Shown in pieces: positions 1 to 6,851 of a stretch of 24,305 bases of DNA. Numbering within the stretch: the first letter of the stretch is position 1; each line of letters begins with the position of its first letter. The translations under genes and the position numbers were made by a program. Below the pieces are notes generated by a model. That model saw nothing but the letters and a program-made list of their open reading frames with translations. It did not search any database and was not told the origin of the DNA. This stretch comes from CAZKNJ01 sp964554185 (GTDB lineage Bacteria; 4484-113), in NCBI GenBank assembly GCA_964554185.1, contig CAZKNJ010000024.1:1-24305 (forward strand). Reading direction: 5' to 3'.

Positions 1-23
1 CTCCCGCGTCAGGATTCACCATC

Positions 24-29
24 ATTATA
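24..29 (-). promoter_or_regulatory. Possible -10 element for a gene beyond the left edge
   Basis: Downstream of the mnmA stop, the minus strand carries a perfect TATAAT, followed within a few bases by ATG (20-22) and GTG (17-19) codons. No convincing -35 hexamer lies 16-18 bp upstream. It could start a minus-strand gene that continues off the window. One hexamer alone is weak evidence. Confidence 0.3.
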
Positions 30-63
30 CCCTGAAGTGCCAGCCCTCGCCACCGCGGCGGCG

Positions 64-1221
64 TTACCCGCCCGCATACCCGATGCGGTCTATCATACCG
101 CAGCCGATGACCAGCTCGCGGTCGTAGAACACGCACCACTGCCCCGGCGAGATGAACTCCTGGGGCGAGGCGAACCGCACGCGCAGCGTGTCCTCCGCCA
201 GCTCCTCCAGCACCGCGCGCTTCTCCTGCTGGCGGTAACGCGTGCGCACCATTACCTCGCGGTTGCCCTTGGTGTAGCCCTCCGCCAGGATGTTCACCTT
301 CGTAAGCGCGATGTCGGCAATCGGGCGGCTGCCGGCCTCTCCGGCCACGACCCGCGCGTTTTCCGGCTCAATATCCACCACGTACAGCGGCGGGCCGCCG
401 CCCACGCCCAGACCTTTGCGCTGCCCGCGGGTGAAGCGCTCAATGCCCGCGTGCTCGCCCAGCTTCTCCCCATTCAGCCCCACGATTTCGCCGCGCTTCA
501 TCGGCTCACCCGCCAGCGCTCTCACCCAGTATTCCACGCCCCGCTCCGCCGTGAGGAAACAGGCGTCCTGGCTCTCCTCGGCTTCCACCGTGGGAAAGCC
601 CGCCTCCGCCGCGAGCTTGCGCGCTTCCACCTTGGTAATCTCGCCGCAGGGGAACATCACCCGCTCCATCTGCCCGCGCGTAATCACCGCCACGAAGTAG
701 GACTGGTCCTTCTCGCGGTCCACCCCGCGCATCAGCTGCAGCAGGTTTCCCATCCGTTTACGCCCGTCGTGCAACGTGTCCCCCACCCGCTTGTCCACCG
801 GCGCGAAGGTCTCGCGCGGCCGCAGGTCAATGCGGGCATAATGGCCGGTCGCCAGAAACCCGCAGCCCAGCCAGTCCGCCACCTTGAGGAAGCGGTCAAA
901 CTTGATGAAGCGGTTGCAGTCCACGCAGGGATTGGGCGTGCGGCCGGCGCGGTATTCGTCCACAAACGCCTGGATGACCCGGTCACGGAACTCCGCTTCC
1001 AGGTTCACCGTCACATGTTCCGCGCCGAGTGCCTCGCACACCCGGCGCGCCCGGTAAGTGGCGTCCAGCGAGCAGCACCGGCTGCCCTCATCGCCGTCCA
1101 GCAGCCGGGCGGTAAAGCCGACAACTTCAAAGCCCTGCCGGGCGAGCAACAGCGCCGCGACGCTGCTGTCCACGCCGCCGCTCATCGCCACCGCCACCCG
1201 GTTGTCCGCCGCTTCCGCCAA
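64..1221 (-). CDS. mnmA: tRNA-specific 2-thiouridylase MnmA
   Basis: MnmA thiolates U34 of tRNAs for Lys, Glu and Gln in the cytoplasm, using ATP and a persulfide relayed by sulfur-carrier proteins. The N-terminal PP-loop SGGVDSS is present. The two catalytic cysteines sit in NPCVDCNRF (about residue 102) and SQDACFL (about residue 221), and the GHYARI and KDQSYF signatures are also present. The product is about 385 aa, close to the usual 360-380. Roughly 20 extra residues lie between GHYARI and KDQSYF. I chose the TTG start at 1221 because it puts the PP-loop methionine at residue 13, as in E. coli. The frame stays open upstream into the divergent lipoprotein gene, and a GTG at 1197 is the alternative. 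An extended -10 box ends 7 nt before the TTG, so the mRNA may be leaderless. The family call is very secure; the start is not. Confidence 0.93.
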   Translation of the reverse strand: MAEAADNRVAVAMSGGVDSSVAALLLARQGFEVVGFTARLLDGDEGSRCCSLDATYRARRVCEALGAEHVTVNLEAEFRDRVIQAFVDEYRAGRTPNPCVDCNRFIKFDRFLKVADWLGCGFLATGHYARIDLRPRETFAPVDKRVGDTLHDGRKRMGNLLQLMRGVDREKDQSYFVAVITRGQMERVMFPCGEITKVEARKLAAEAGFPTVEAEESQDACFLTAERGVEYWVRALAGEPMKRGEIVGLNGEKLGEHAGIERFTRGQRKGLGVGGGPPLYVVDIEPENARVVAGEAGSRPIADIALTKVNILAEGYTKGNREVMVRTRYRQQEKRAVLEELAEDTLRVRFASPQEFISPGQWCVFYDRELVIGCGMIDRIGYAGG

Positions 1222-1228
1222 CTCCTCA

Positions 1229-1237
1229 ATACTACCA
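1229..1237 (-). promoter_or_regulatory. Extended -10 promoter of mnmA
   Basis: The minus strand reads TGGTAGTAT, a TGn extended -10 followed by a TANNNT hexamer. Only 7 nt separate it from the TTG start of mnmA, about the distance from a -10 box to +1. No -35 match is visible. It sits back to back with the promoter of the divergent lipoprotein gene. Confidence 0.45.
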
Positions 1238-1255
1238 CCGCCTGTCCGGCTTCTG

Positions 1256-1264
1256 TGGTATATT
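1256..1264 (+). promoter_or_regulatory. Extended -10 promoter of the 1274 lipoprotein gene
   Basis: The sequence TGGTATATT is a TGn extended -10 that ends 9 nt before the ATG at 1274. The predicted transcript would have only a few untranslated bases. There is no clear -35 and no Shine-Dalgarno sequence before the ATG. This fits a leaderless or near-leaderless transcript, as at mnmA and ribF. Confidence 0.45.
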
Positions 1265-1273
1265 TCCGCTGCT

Positions 1274-2362
1274 ATGAAAACGGTAATCGGATTAGCCATA
1301 CTTGCTGTAATACTGCTGCTGGCCTCCTGCACGCAGCCGCCCAAGCAGAGCAGCCAGCCCGATGCGGCGGCAACCGCGGAGGCCTCCAAGGCCCCGGCCC
1401 CGGCGGTCGACTCCAAACCCCGGCTCATTGAGACCGGCAAGTTCGGCGAGGACGACCGGTACGTCGTCGCCTATAAGGGCAATGAGTTCCATATCATCGC
1501 CGGAGAGAGCGGCCTGCTGGCGGTCAAAGTGCCGGCGCCGGATGACACTACGGACTGGGATTCTCTGTGGATTACCTTCAGCCCCACGCAGACCCGGCCG
1601 CGCACGCATGAAGAGCAGGGGCTGACGGAGCCCGGCGCCTCCCTGCCCTACGTGCCGGAGGACATCGCCCCCCTGGTGACCGCTGCCCGCGAGATGGCCG
1701 CTTTGGTTGCGCCCGGCGAACCGGTTCTCGGCGGCAAGAAGCTGCCCGGCAGGCCCCGCATTCGGCTGGCCGGAGTCCGGCTATCAGCCTCCGCGGCCAA
1801 CGAGCTTGCACTGCTCGCGCGCAGTGAGCGGCTGTCGGTAACGGAAAACCTGCCGTTGGACGAAGAGAGCATTCCCGCAGACATCAAAGAAGCCAGCGCA
1901 GTGCGGCTCGACCGGATGAGCCAGAAGGCCGGCTTCACCCCCGCCGGCGGCTATTACACCTTCACCATGGCCTTCCGCAGCGATTCTGTATATTATCTCG
2001 CCCTCCTCCCCGCAGAAGGCCAGCCCATCGTGCTTACGCAGTTCCACATCCACGCAGTTGACGAGCGGGAGTCCCTGTACCAGTTCAAGGGCGGCAAGTT
2101 CACGGCCACGTATTTCACCGGCGACGCTAGCCTGAAGGGTGACATCATCACTGAAATGCAGCGCCGCTTCTACGCCCACACGCTGAGGTTCCTTGATGAG
2201 GGGATTATCTCACCGCAGGAGCCGCTGGCCAAGGCGTTTGAGGTCTTCCTGCTGTCTGTCAAGGAAAAAGAGAAGCTGGATGCCTTTTCCAGCGACCTCG
2301 CGCCCAGGTATAAGACGCCGGAGGACATCCTCAAGGCGTTTGAGGAGGGCTTGCCCTTCTGA
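1274..2362 (+). CDS. Predicted lipoprotein of unknown function (362 aa)
   Basis: I do not recognise the family. The N-terminus is a lipoprotein signal peptide: Lys2, a hydrophobic stretch at residues 4-16, and the lipobox LLASC with the lipidated Cys at 19. A Gln/Ser/Pro/Ala-rich linker follows to about residue 48, then a mixed alpha/beta globular region with no membrane segments. The C-terminal 80 residues are charged and probably helical. The frame is open upstream to 1058, but that part is antisense to mnmA, and the signal peptide fixes the ATG at 1274. The gene diverges from mnmA and precedes the motility operon, from which it is separated by 124 bp holding an inverted repeat and a promoter. 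It is probably anchored in the cell envelope; its role is unknown. Confidence 0.8.
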   Translation: MKTVIGLAILAVILLLASCTQPPKQSSQPDAAATAEASKAPAPAVDSKPRLIETGKFGEDDRYVVAYKGNEFHIIAGESGLLAVKVPAPDDTTDWDSLWITFSPTQTRPRTHEEQGLTEPGASLPYVPEDIAPLVTAAREMAALVAPGEPVLGGKKLPGRPRIRLAGVRLSASAANELALLARSERLSVTENLPLDEESIPADIKEASAVRLDRMSQKAGFTPAGGYYTFTMAFRSDSVYYLALLPAEGQPIVLTQFHIHAVDERESLYQFKGGKFTATYFTGDASLKGDIITEMQRRFYAHTLRFLDEGIISPQEPLAKAFEVFLLSVKEKEKLDAFSSDLAPRYKTPEDILKAFEEGLPF

Positions 2363-2384
2363 CGCTCCTCGCACGCAAGCGCCC

Positions 2385-2399
2385 GTTGCCTAAGGCAAC
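2385..2399. repeat. Perfect inverted repeat between the lipoprotein gene and motA
   Basis: GTTGCC-TAA-GGCAAC is a perfect 6-bp dyad with a 3-nt centre. It lacks a T-run, so it is a poor intrinsic terminator. It lies just upstream of the motA -10 elements, near where a -35 region would be. An operator for a dimeric regulator is a reasonable reading (inference). Confidence 0.45.
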
Positions 2400-2419
2400 T
2401 CAAGCTGGTAGCATTCAAA

Positions 2420-2430
2420 GCCGATATAAT
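2420..2430 (+). promoter_or_regulatory. motA operon promoter (overlapping GCCGATAT and TATAAT)
   Basis: GCCGATAT (2420-2427) matches the -10 consensus of the flagellar sigma factor (sigma-28/sigma-D). Overlapping it is a perfect sigma-70-type TATAAT (2425-2430). The matching sigma-28 -35 position at spacing 15 (2401-2404) reads CAAG, only 2 of 4 against TAAA, and no good TTGACA is present. The site lies 57 bp before the motA ATG. Dual sigma use is possible but unproven. Confidence 0.5.
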
Positions 2431-2486
2431 CCTTAGCTGGAAGCGCCGCTGCCGCGTGCGCCGTTCCGGGTTGAGGCAGGGAGCCT

Positions 2487-3260
2487 ATGGAACTATCTAC
2501 AATCATCGGCATCGTCGTCTGTTTTGCGGGCGTTTTAGGTGGCTTCATTCTTGAAGGTGGCGCTCTAGGTTACCTGGTGAAGGTGCCCGCCTTCATGATC
2601 GTCATCATCGGAACTATAGGCGCCGGTATCACCAGCCATCCGCTGATTGACACCATTTCAGTCCCCAAGGTTCTCAAGAACACGCTCTTCAGGAACGTGC
2701 GCAACCCGCATGAAGTAATCGCCATGTTCGTTCAGTTCGCCGAGAAAGTTCGCCGGGAAGGCCTGCTGGTGCTGGAGGAAGACGTCTCCGCCTTGCGCGA
2801 CGACTTCCTTCGCAGTGGCCTTCAGCTCGTTATCGACGGCAATGACACCGAGCTGGTGCGGGATATTATGAACACCGAGGTCGCCTATCTGGAGAGCCGC
2901 CACGAGCGGGGCGCTAAGTACTTCAAGAACCTGGGCGGCTTCGCCCCGACCTTCGGCATTATCGGAACGGTCATGAGTATGGTGCAAGTGCTCGCCGGCC
3001 TCGGCGCCAGCATTGACCCGGCCAGCCTCGGCCACGGCATAAGCGGCGCGTTCATCGCGACCCTCTACGGCGTGGTCAGCGCCAACGCCCTCTTCCTGCC
3101 GCTGGCGAGCAAGCTGGAGCTGCTCTCCTCTGAAGAGGCGCTAATGCGCGAGATAATGATTGAGGGAGTGCTTTCCATCCAGGCGGGCGACAATCCGCGC
3201 ATCGTCAAGGAGAAGCTAAACGCGTTCCTGCCGCCGCCGCTGCGCCTGCAGGATGAGTAA
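2487..3260 (+). CDS. motA: Flagellar motor stator protein MotA
   Basis: MotA is the inner-membrane stator subunit that, with MotB, forms the ion channel that drives the flagellar motor. The 257-aa length fits the family. Hydrophobic segments lie at about residues 3-20, 33-50, 150-172 and 186-206, with a cytoplasmic loop between the second and third. The loop contains the typical RREGLLVLEE (residues 89-98), which includes charged residues that contact the rotor. The GFAPTFGIIGTV segment carries the conserved proline (Pro154), and AFIATLYGV closes the fourth segment. A GGGAG-like ribosome site precedes the ATG. motB follows after 15 bp. MotA, PomA and other MotA/TolQ-type proteins are related, but the adjacent motB and fliL settle the call. 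Confidence 0.95.
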   Translation: MELSTIIGIVVCFAGVLGGFILEGGALGYLVKVPAFMIVIIGTIGAGITSHPLIDTISVPKVLKNTLFRNVRNPHEVIAMFVQFAEKVRREGLLVLEEDVSALRDDFLRSGLQLVIDGNDTELVRDIMNTEVAYLESRHERGAKYFKNLGGFAPTFGIIGTVMSMVQVLAGLGASIDPASLGHGISGAFIATLYGVVSANALFLPLASKLELLSSEEALMREIMIEGVLSIQAGDNPRIVKEKLNAFLPPPLRLQDE

Positions 3261-3275
3261 CCACCGGAATACCCA

Positions 3276-4166
3276 ATGGCCAGGAGGAAAAAACGCGGCG
3301 AGGAGGAAGGCAAGGAGCGCTGGCTCATTACCTATGCCGACATGATCACGCTGCTCCTGGCGCTGTTCATCGTGATGTACGCCATCTCCGATGTTGACGC
3401 CCGCAAGTTTGAAGCCATCGCCAAGTCCATCCGCGAGGGCTTCGGGGCCACCAGCCCCGGTGGGGCTGTTCCCATGTTTGAGAGCGGTGCGGCGGCTCCT
3501 TTCACCGGCTCCGGCATCAAGGATTCCATCCCCTTTGAAGTGTTTGCCTTCCAGCGCATCAAGAAGATAGAGGCCGAGCTTCAGCGCATCGCCAAGGAAG
3601 CAGGCGGCCGGATTGAGATGAAATACACCGAGCGCGGGATTGTAATCTCGGTGTATCCCAGCCAGATTCTGTTTGACACCGCTTCGGCCCAACTCAAGCC
3701 GCAATTCCAGGAGATTCTGCGCAAACTCGGCGCCGAACTGGTGAAACTCCCTAACACCATTCAGATTGAGGGCCACACCGATAACCGCCCGATAAGTACC
3801 CCCGCGTTTCCCAGTAACTGGGAGCTGTCCACCGCGCGCGCTGCTTCGGTCAAGCGCTTCCTGATAAACGAGTTCAACTACAATCCCTCCAAGCTGTTGG
3901 CCGTGGGCTATGCCGACACTAAGCCGGTCGCCCCCAACGATTCGCCGGAGAACATGGCGCACAACCGGCGGGTGGAGATTGTGATCCTGCGCGGTGGTTA
4001 CGAGGAGGCGCCACCCGCTGCCCCTCAGCCCGCGGAATCCGAGGGCGGCCAGGGCTTCTACCAGTACTCGGAGCCCGTGCCCGCTCCGGTGGAGAGCAGT
4101 CCTACCACAGGCGATGGTGCAGCCGACGGCGAAGGCGTGTATGATGGTGGAGGAGGGGAAGTCTGA
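3276..4166 (+). CDS. motB: Flagellar motor stator protein MotB
   Basis: MotB anchors the stator to peptidoglycan and carries the ion-binding aspartate. Residues 15-38 form the single membrane helix, with the essential Asp22 in TYADMITLLLALFIVMY. A plug/linker region follows to about residue 110, then an OmpA-like peptidoglycan-binding domain at about 115-240 with GHTDNRP, NWELSTARA and NRRVEIVIL. The last 55 residues form an acidic Pro/Gly/Ser-rich tail not needed for the fold. The length of 296 aa is normal. The stop overlaps the next gene's start (TGATG), and the AGGAGGGG inside the end of motB (4151-4158) is the ribosome site for that gene, so translational coupling is likely. Confidence 0.95.
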   Translation: MARRKKRGEEEGKERWLITYADMITLLLALFIVMYAISDVDARKFEAIAKSIREGFGATSPGGAVPMFESGAAAPFTGSGIKDSIPFEVFAFQRIKKIEAELQRIAKEAGGRIEMKYTERGIVISVYPSQILFDTASAQLKPQFQEILRKLGAELVKLPNTIQIEGHTDNRPISTPAFPSNWELSTARAASVKRFLINEFNYNPSKLLAVGYADTKPVAPNDSPENMAHNRRVEIVILRGGYEEAPPAAPQPAESEGGQGFYQYSEPVPAPVESSPTTGDGAADGEGVYDGGGGEV

Positions 4167-4480
4167 TGGCCACACAACGCAAACAACGGATGCCGCCCTG
4201 GAACCGCAATCTGCTAATATGGCTGGTCGCTCTCGCGGCGGTAATCACTCTGCTGTACTTCCTCGCTCCCGGGCTGTTCAGGCCTTCCGAGAGCGACTAC
4301 TCATCCCATTTCGCCAGGAGCGTGGCGAGCCAGGGCTTCGTGTACTACGGTGATACCAGGACCAAGGTCTACTACCCATTCGACTCGGCGAAAGCCAAGC
4401 AGATACCCGAGAAGTACTTGGTGAAATTCAAGGACGAAGGCGCCGCCAAGAAATACGGTTTCCGGCGGGGAAGATCGTGA
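4166..4480 (+). CDS. Small membrane protein with a cysteine-less Ada-like module (104 aa)
   Basis: This is not a named flagellar protein that I recognise. A basic N-terminus is followed by one membrane helix at about residues 15-34 and then about 70 extramembrane residues. Residues 66-102 (VYYPFDSAKAK...LVKFKDEGAA...YGFR) follow the pattern of the small Ada-type zinc module, usually YHxPDC...K.I...LV.F.s.eeA...GYRPC. Both cysteine positions are replaced: Ser74, and Arg/Gly at 101-102. It therefore probably keeps the fold without binding zinc. It sits between motB and fliL, overlaps motB by 1 nt and ends 16 nt before fliL, so it is likely co-translated with the stator genes. The similarity is judged by eye; the gene itself is well supported by position, coupling and a strong ribosome site. 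Confidence 0.75.
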   Translation: MATQRKQRMPPWNRNLLIWLVALAAVITLLYFLAPGLFRPSESDYSSHFARSVASQGFVYYGDTRTKVYYPFDSAKAKQIPEKYLVKFKDEGAAKKYGFRRGRS

Positions 4481-4496
4481 CCATAAGGAGACGCTG

Positions 4497-5135
4497 ATGG
4501 AAGAAATCAGAGACGATGCCCCGGAGCAGCAACCAGCGACAAAGCGCAAGATGCCGCTCGTTCCCATCATCATCATCGTCGCGGCTGTGGTGGTCATCGG
4601 GGTCGCGGGGATGTTCATGCTCCGCGGCGGTAAGGCTGAGAAAACCGTTGAAGGCCGGGAGGACATCGGCGCAAGTGTTGAGGGCGCCGCCGGCGTCGCC
4701 TCCCGCATCACTCCCGACCCGTTCTACTACTTTGAGGACGAGTTCAAGGTCAACACCAAGGACGGCTATTTTGTCAGCGCCCGCATCGTCCTCAAGCTGG
4801 AAGACTACTACATAGGCTCCGCTTCTCCCAAAGACGGTGGTGAGGGCGGTGGTGGTGGGCACGGCGGCGGCGAAGCCGCTGCAGGCGCTGGAGGTGCCGA
4901 AGCTCCGCCCGCTCCCCAGGGGCTGCTGGCTCAGTCAATTGATGAAAACCTGCCGATCATTCGGGACTTCATCATCGGCAAGTTCAATGGTATGACTGCC
5001 GACCAGCTCACAAGCCAGGATGGCAAGAATGCCTTCAAACAGGAGCTTATGGTTTTCATCAACGATATGTTCTCGGGGACGGCCGGCAAAGTGGTGGACC
5101 TTTATTTCGAGAACCTCGTGCTCGCTCCCATCTAA
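4497..5135 (+). CDS. fliL: FliL-family flagellar basal-body protein with a glycine-rich insertion
   Basis: FliL is a single-pass inner-membrane protein that surrounds or supports MotA/MotB stator units. The sequence shows a charged cytoplasmic N-terminus, a membrane helix at about residues 20-42, then the periplasmic domain. That domain has a first strand pair (YFVSARIVLKLE), a helix with the typical PIIRDFIIGKF, a second helix (LTSQDGKNAFKQELMVFIND) and the closing strand VVDLYFENLVL. Between strand and helices lies a 30-residue Gly/Ala/His-rich insertion (about 112-141) not usual in the family. An AAGGAG ribosome site lies 8-9 nt before the ATG. Its place after motAB supports the assignment. 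Confidence 0.85.
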   Translation: MEEIRDDAPEQQPATKRKMPLVPIIIIVAAVVVIGVAGMFMLRGGKAEKTVEGREDIGASVEGAAGVASRITPDPFYYFEDEFKVNTKDGYFVSARIVLKLEDYYIGSASPKDGGEGGGGGHGGGEAAAGAGGAEAPPAPQGLLAQSIDENLPIIRDFIIGKFNGMTADQLTSQDGKNAFKQELMVFINDMFSGTAGKVVDLYFENLVLAPI

Positions 5136-5147
5136 TGAGCTCTCGAT

Positions 5148-6851
5148 ATGCGAGTTATCGTAATACTGCTGGCAGTACTGGTGACCGTCTTACTCGGCGC
5201 CTGCGGAGGCGGGAGCGGCGGTAATCCCAACCAGTTCACGATTCCCGTGCCGCAGGACGAAGCCGTTATCCTGCGCGACAGCAGCGGCCTGTTGGCTCTC
5301 TCCATCCCCGCAGGCACGGTCTCGGCCGAGACCAAGTTCATTCTGCGCGAAGTCACCAGCCGCGAACAAGACACCCTTGGCCCTGAAGGGCGCATGCTGC
5401 TGGTCGCCTGGGAGTTCACCCAGGAAGTGCCTGTTGCCGAGGAGGAGCCGCCTGCGGGCGGGCAGCAACCTTCCAGCCTGCGGCACTCCAGCCAGACCGC
5501 TGACGCCACCGGCCTGACGCAGGCGGCGACCCTCACGGTGAAGAGCGCCTACTCCCTGCCGGCGGGCCACTCGCTGGCTCTCTACCGCAAGTCGCTTGTC
5601 ACCTCCGTGTTTGAGGATACCGAAGAAACCGCCACGGTTGCCGAAGACGCGAAAACAATAACGCTCAGCCTCACCAAGTTCGGCGTCTACGGCCTGTTCT
5701 CGGCTCTTCCCGAGGAGTTGCCTCCGCCCGCGCCCGCAAACCTCGTGCTGGTACACAACTCCCCTTCAACGCGTGTTCTGCAATGGAACCCAGTCACGGG
5801 CGCATCCGGGTACTCGGTGTACCGCAGCACTGACGCGGCAGCCGGCTTCTCCAAGACTAACGCTGAGACGCTCACAGCAACCACCTACACGGACTTCATA
5901 ACCGAGCCCGCCACGCACTATTACTACGTAACCGCCGAGAAGGCGTCCGGACTGGAAAGCGCCCCGGGCAACACGGTAACCGCCCCCGCTTTGCAGCTTG
6001 ACATGGTTGAGCAGTATCTCTCGCCCGGCACCGGCCCGGGCCAGATAGCCTCGCCGCAGGACATCCTCTGGCTGGCCACCAAGCAGCAGTTCGTCCTCGC
6101 CGACACCGGCAACCGCCGGGTCCAACTATTGGATCGCGATTTCCACCATCTCCGCAGCAGCCACGCCTTTGGCCAGATTGCGCTGGAAGAACCGGTCGCG
6201 CTTGCCGTTAACAGCGAGGAAACGAGAATCTACATAGTGGACCGCTCGCTCTCGCGCGTGCTTATCACCAATGCGGATTTCGCATACCTCGGGTTCTTCG
6301 GCTTGCCCGGATCAACCGGTGGCCGCTTCCGCAATCCTGAAGGAGTCGCGGTGGCGTTCGATGGGCGCGTGTTTGTGGCCGATACGGGCAACGACCGCAT
6401 CCAGGTCTTCACCTCGCTGGGCGTATACCTCAGTCAGTTCGGCGCCACCGGCACCGGCGACACCGAGTTCAGTTCGCCCACCCGCCTGGCGTTCACCGCC
6501 GACGGCGAGCTGCTGGTCGCGGACGAAGGCAATGCACGCATCGTCCGGTACTCCGCCGATCTTGGCAGCGCCTCGCCCATTCTCATAGAAACTGAAGGAG
6601 TGCCGGAGCTGGTGCAGCCGTCCGCCCTCGCCCTTGACCACTTCGGAAACATCTTCGCCACTGACCAGGGCCTCTCACGAGTGGTGGAGTTCGATTCCAG
6701 CGGCGGATATCTGCTCCAGTTCGGCAGCGCCGGCACCAGAAGCAACCAATTCGGAGAATACGCTCCCATAGGTCTTGCAATCGATGCTTCACTTGGTAAG
6801 CTATTCATTTGCGACCCAACCAACAACCGGATACTGGAGTATCGTATCTGA
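5148..6851 (+). CDS. Lipoprotein with FN3-like and NHL-repeat beta-propeller domains
   Basis: The 567-aa product starts with a lipoprotein signal and lipobox LLGAC (Cys19), then a Gly-rich linker. Residues about 38-185 resemble the beta-rich domain of surface proteins that carries an SIPAGTVSAETKF-type strand pair. Residues about 193-280 form a fibronectin type III-like domain (VLQWNPVTGASGYSVYRS ... HYYYVTAEKASG). From about 290 to the end run NHL-type repeats with the signatures VLADTGNRRVQLL, VFVADTGNDRIQVF, LLVADEGNARIVRY, IFATDQGLSRVVEF and LFICDPTNNRILEY, which should form a beta-propeller. It is probably anchored in the envelope and binds a protein or polysaccharide; the ligand is unknown. 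It lies 12 bp after fliL and directly abuts the HD-GYP gene, so it belongs to the motility operon. The ribosome site is weak. Confidence 0.85.
   Translation: MRVIVILLAVLVTVLLGACGGGSGGNPNQFTIPVPQDEAVILRDSSGLLALSIPAGTVSAETKFILREVTSREQDTLGPEGRMLLVAWEFTQEVPVAEEEPPAGGQQPSSLRHSSQTADATGLTQAATLTVKSAYSLPAGHSLALYRKSLVTSVFEDTEETATVAEDAKTITLSLTKFGVYGLFSALPEELPPPAPANLVLVHNSPSTRVLQWNPVTGASGYSVYRSTDAAAGFSKTNAETLTATTYTDFITEPATHYYYVTAEKASGLESAPGNTVTAPALQLDMVEQYLSPGTGPGQIASPQDILWLATKQQFVLADTGNRRVQLLDRDFHHLRSSHAFGQIALEEPVALAVNSEETRIYIVDRSLSRVLITNADFAYLGFFGLPGSTGGRFRNPEGVAVAFDGRVFVADTGNDRIQVFTSLGVYLSQFGATGTGDTEFSSPTRLAFTADGELLVADEGNARIVRYSADLGSASPILIETEGVPELVQPSALALDHFGNIFATDQGLSRVVEFDSSGGYLLQFGSAGTRSNQFGEYAPIGLAIDASLGKLFICDPTNNRILEYRI

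Noticed and set aside
37..1431. Long plus-strand open frame (464 codons) over mnmA
   Set aside because: It is antisense to mnmA, which has all catalytic motifs. The translation is Arg/His/Ala-rich, typical of a shadow frame in GC-rich DNA.
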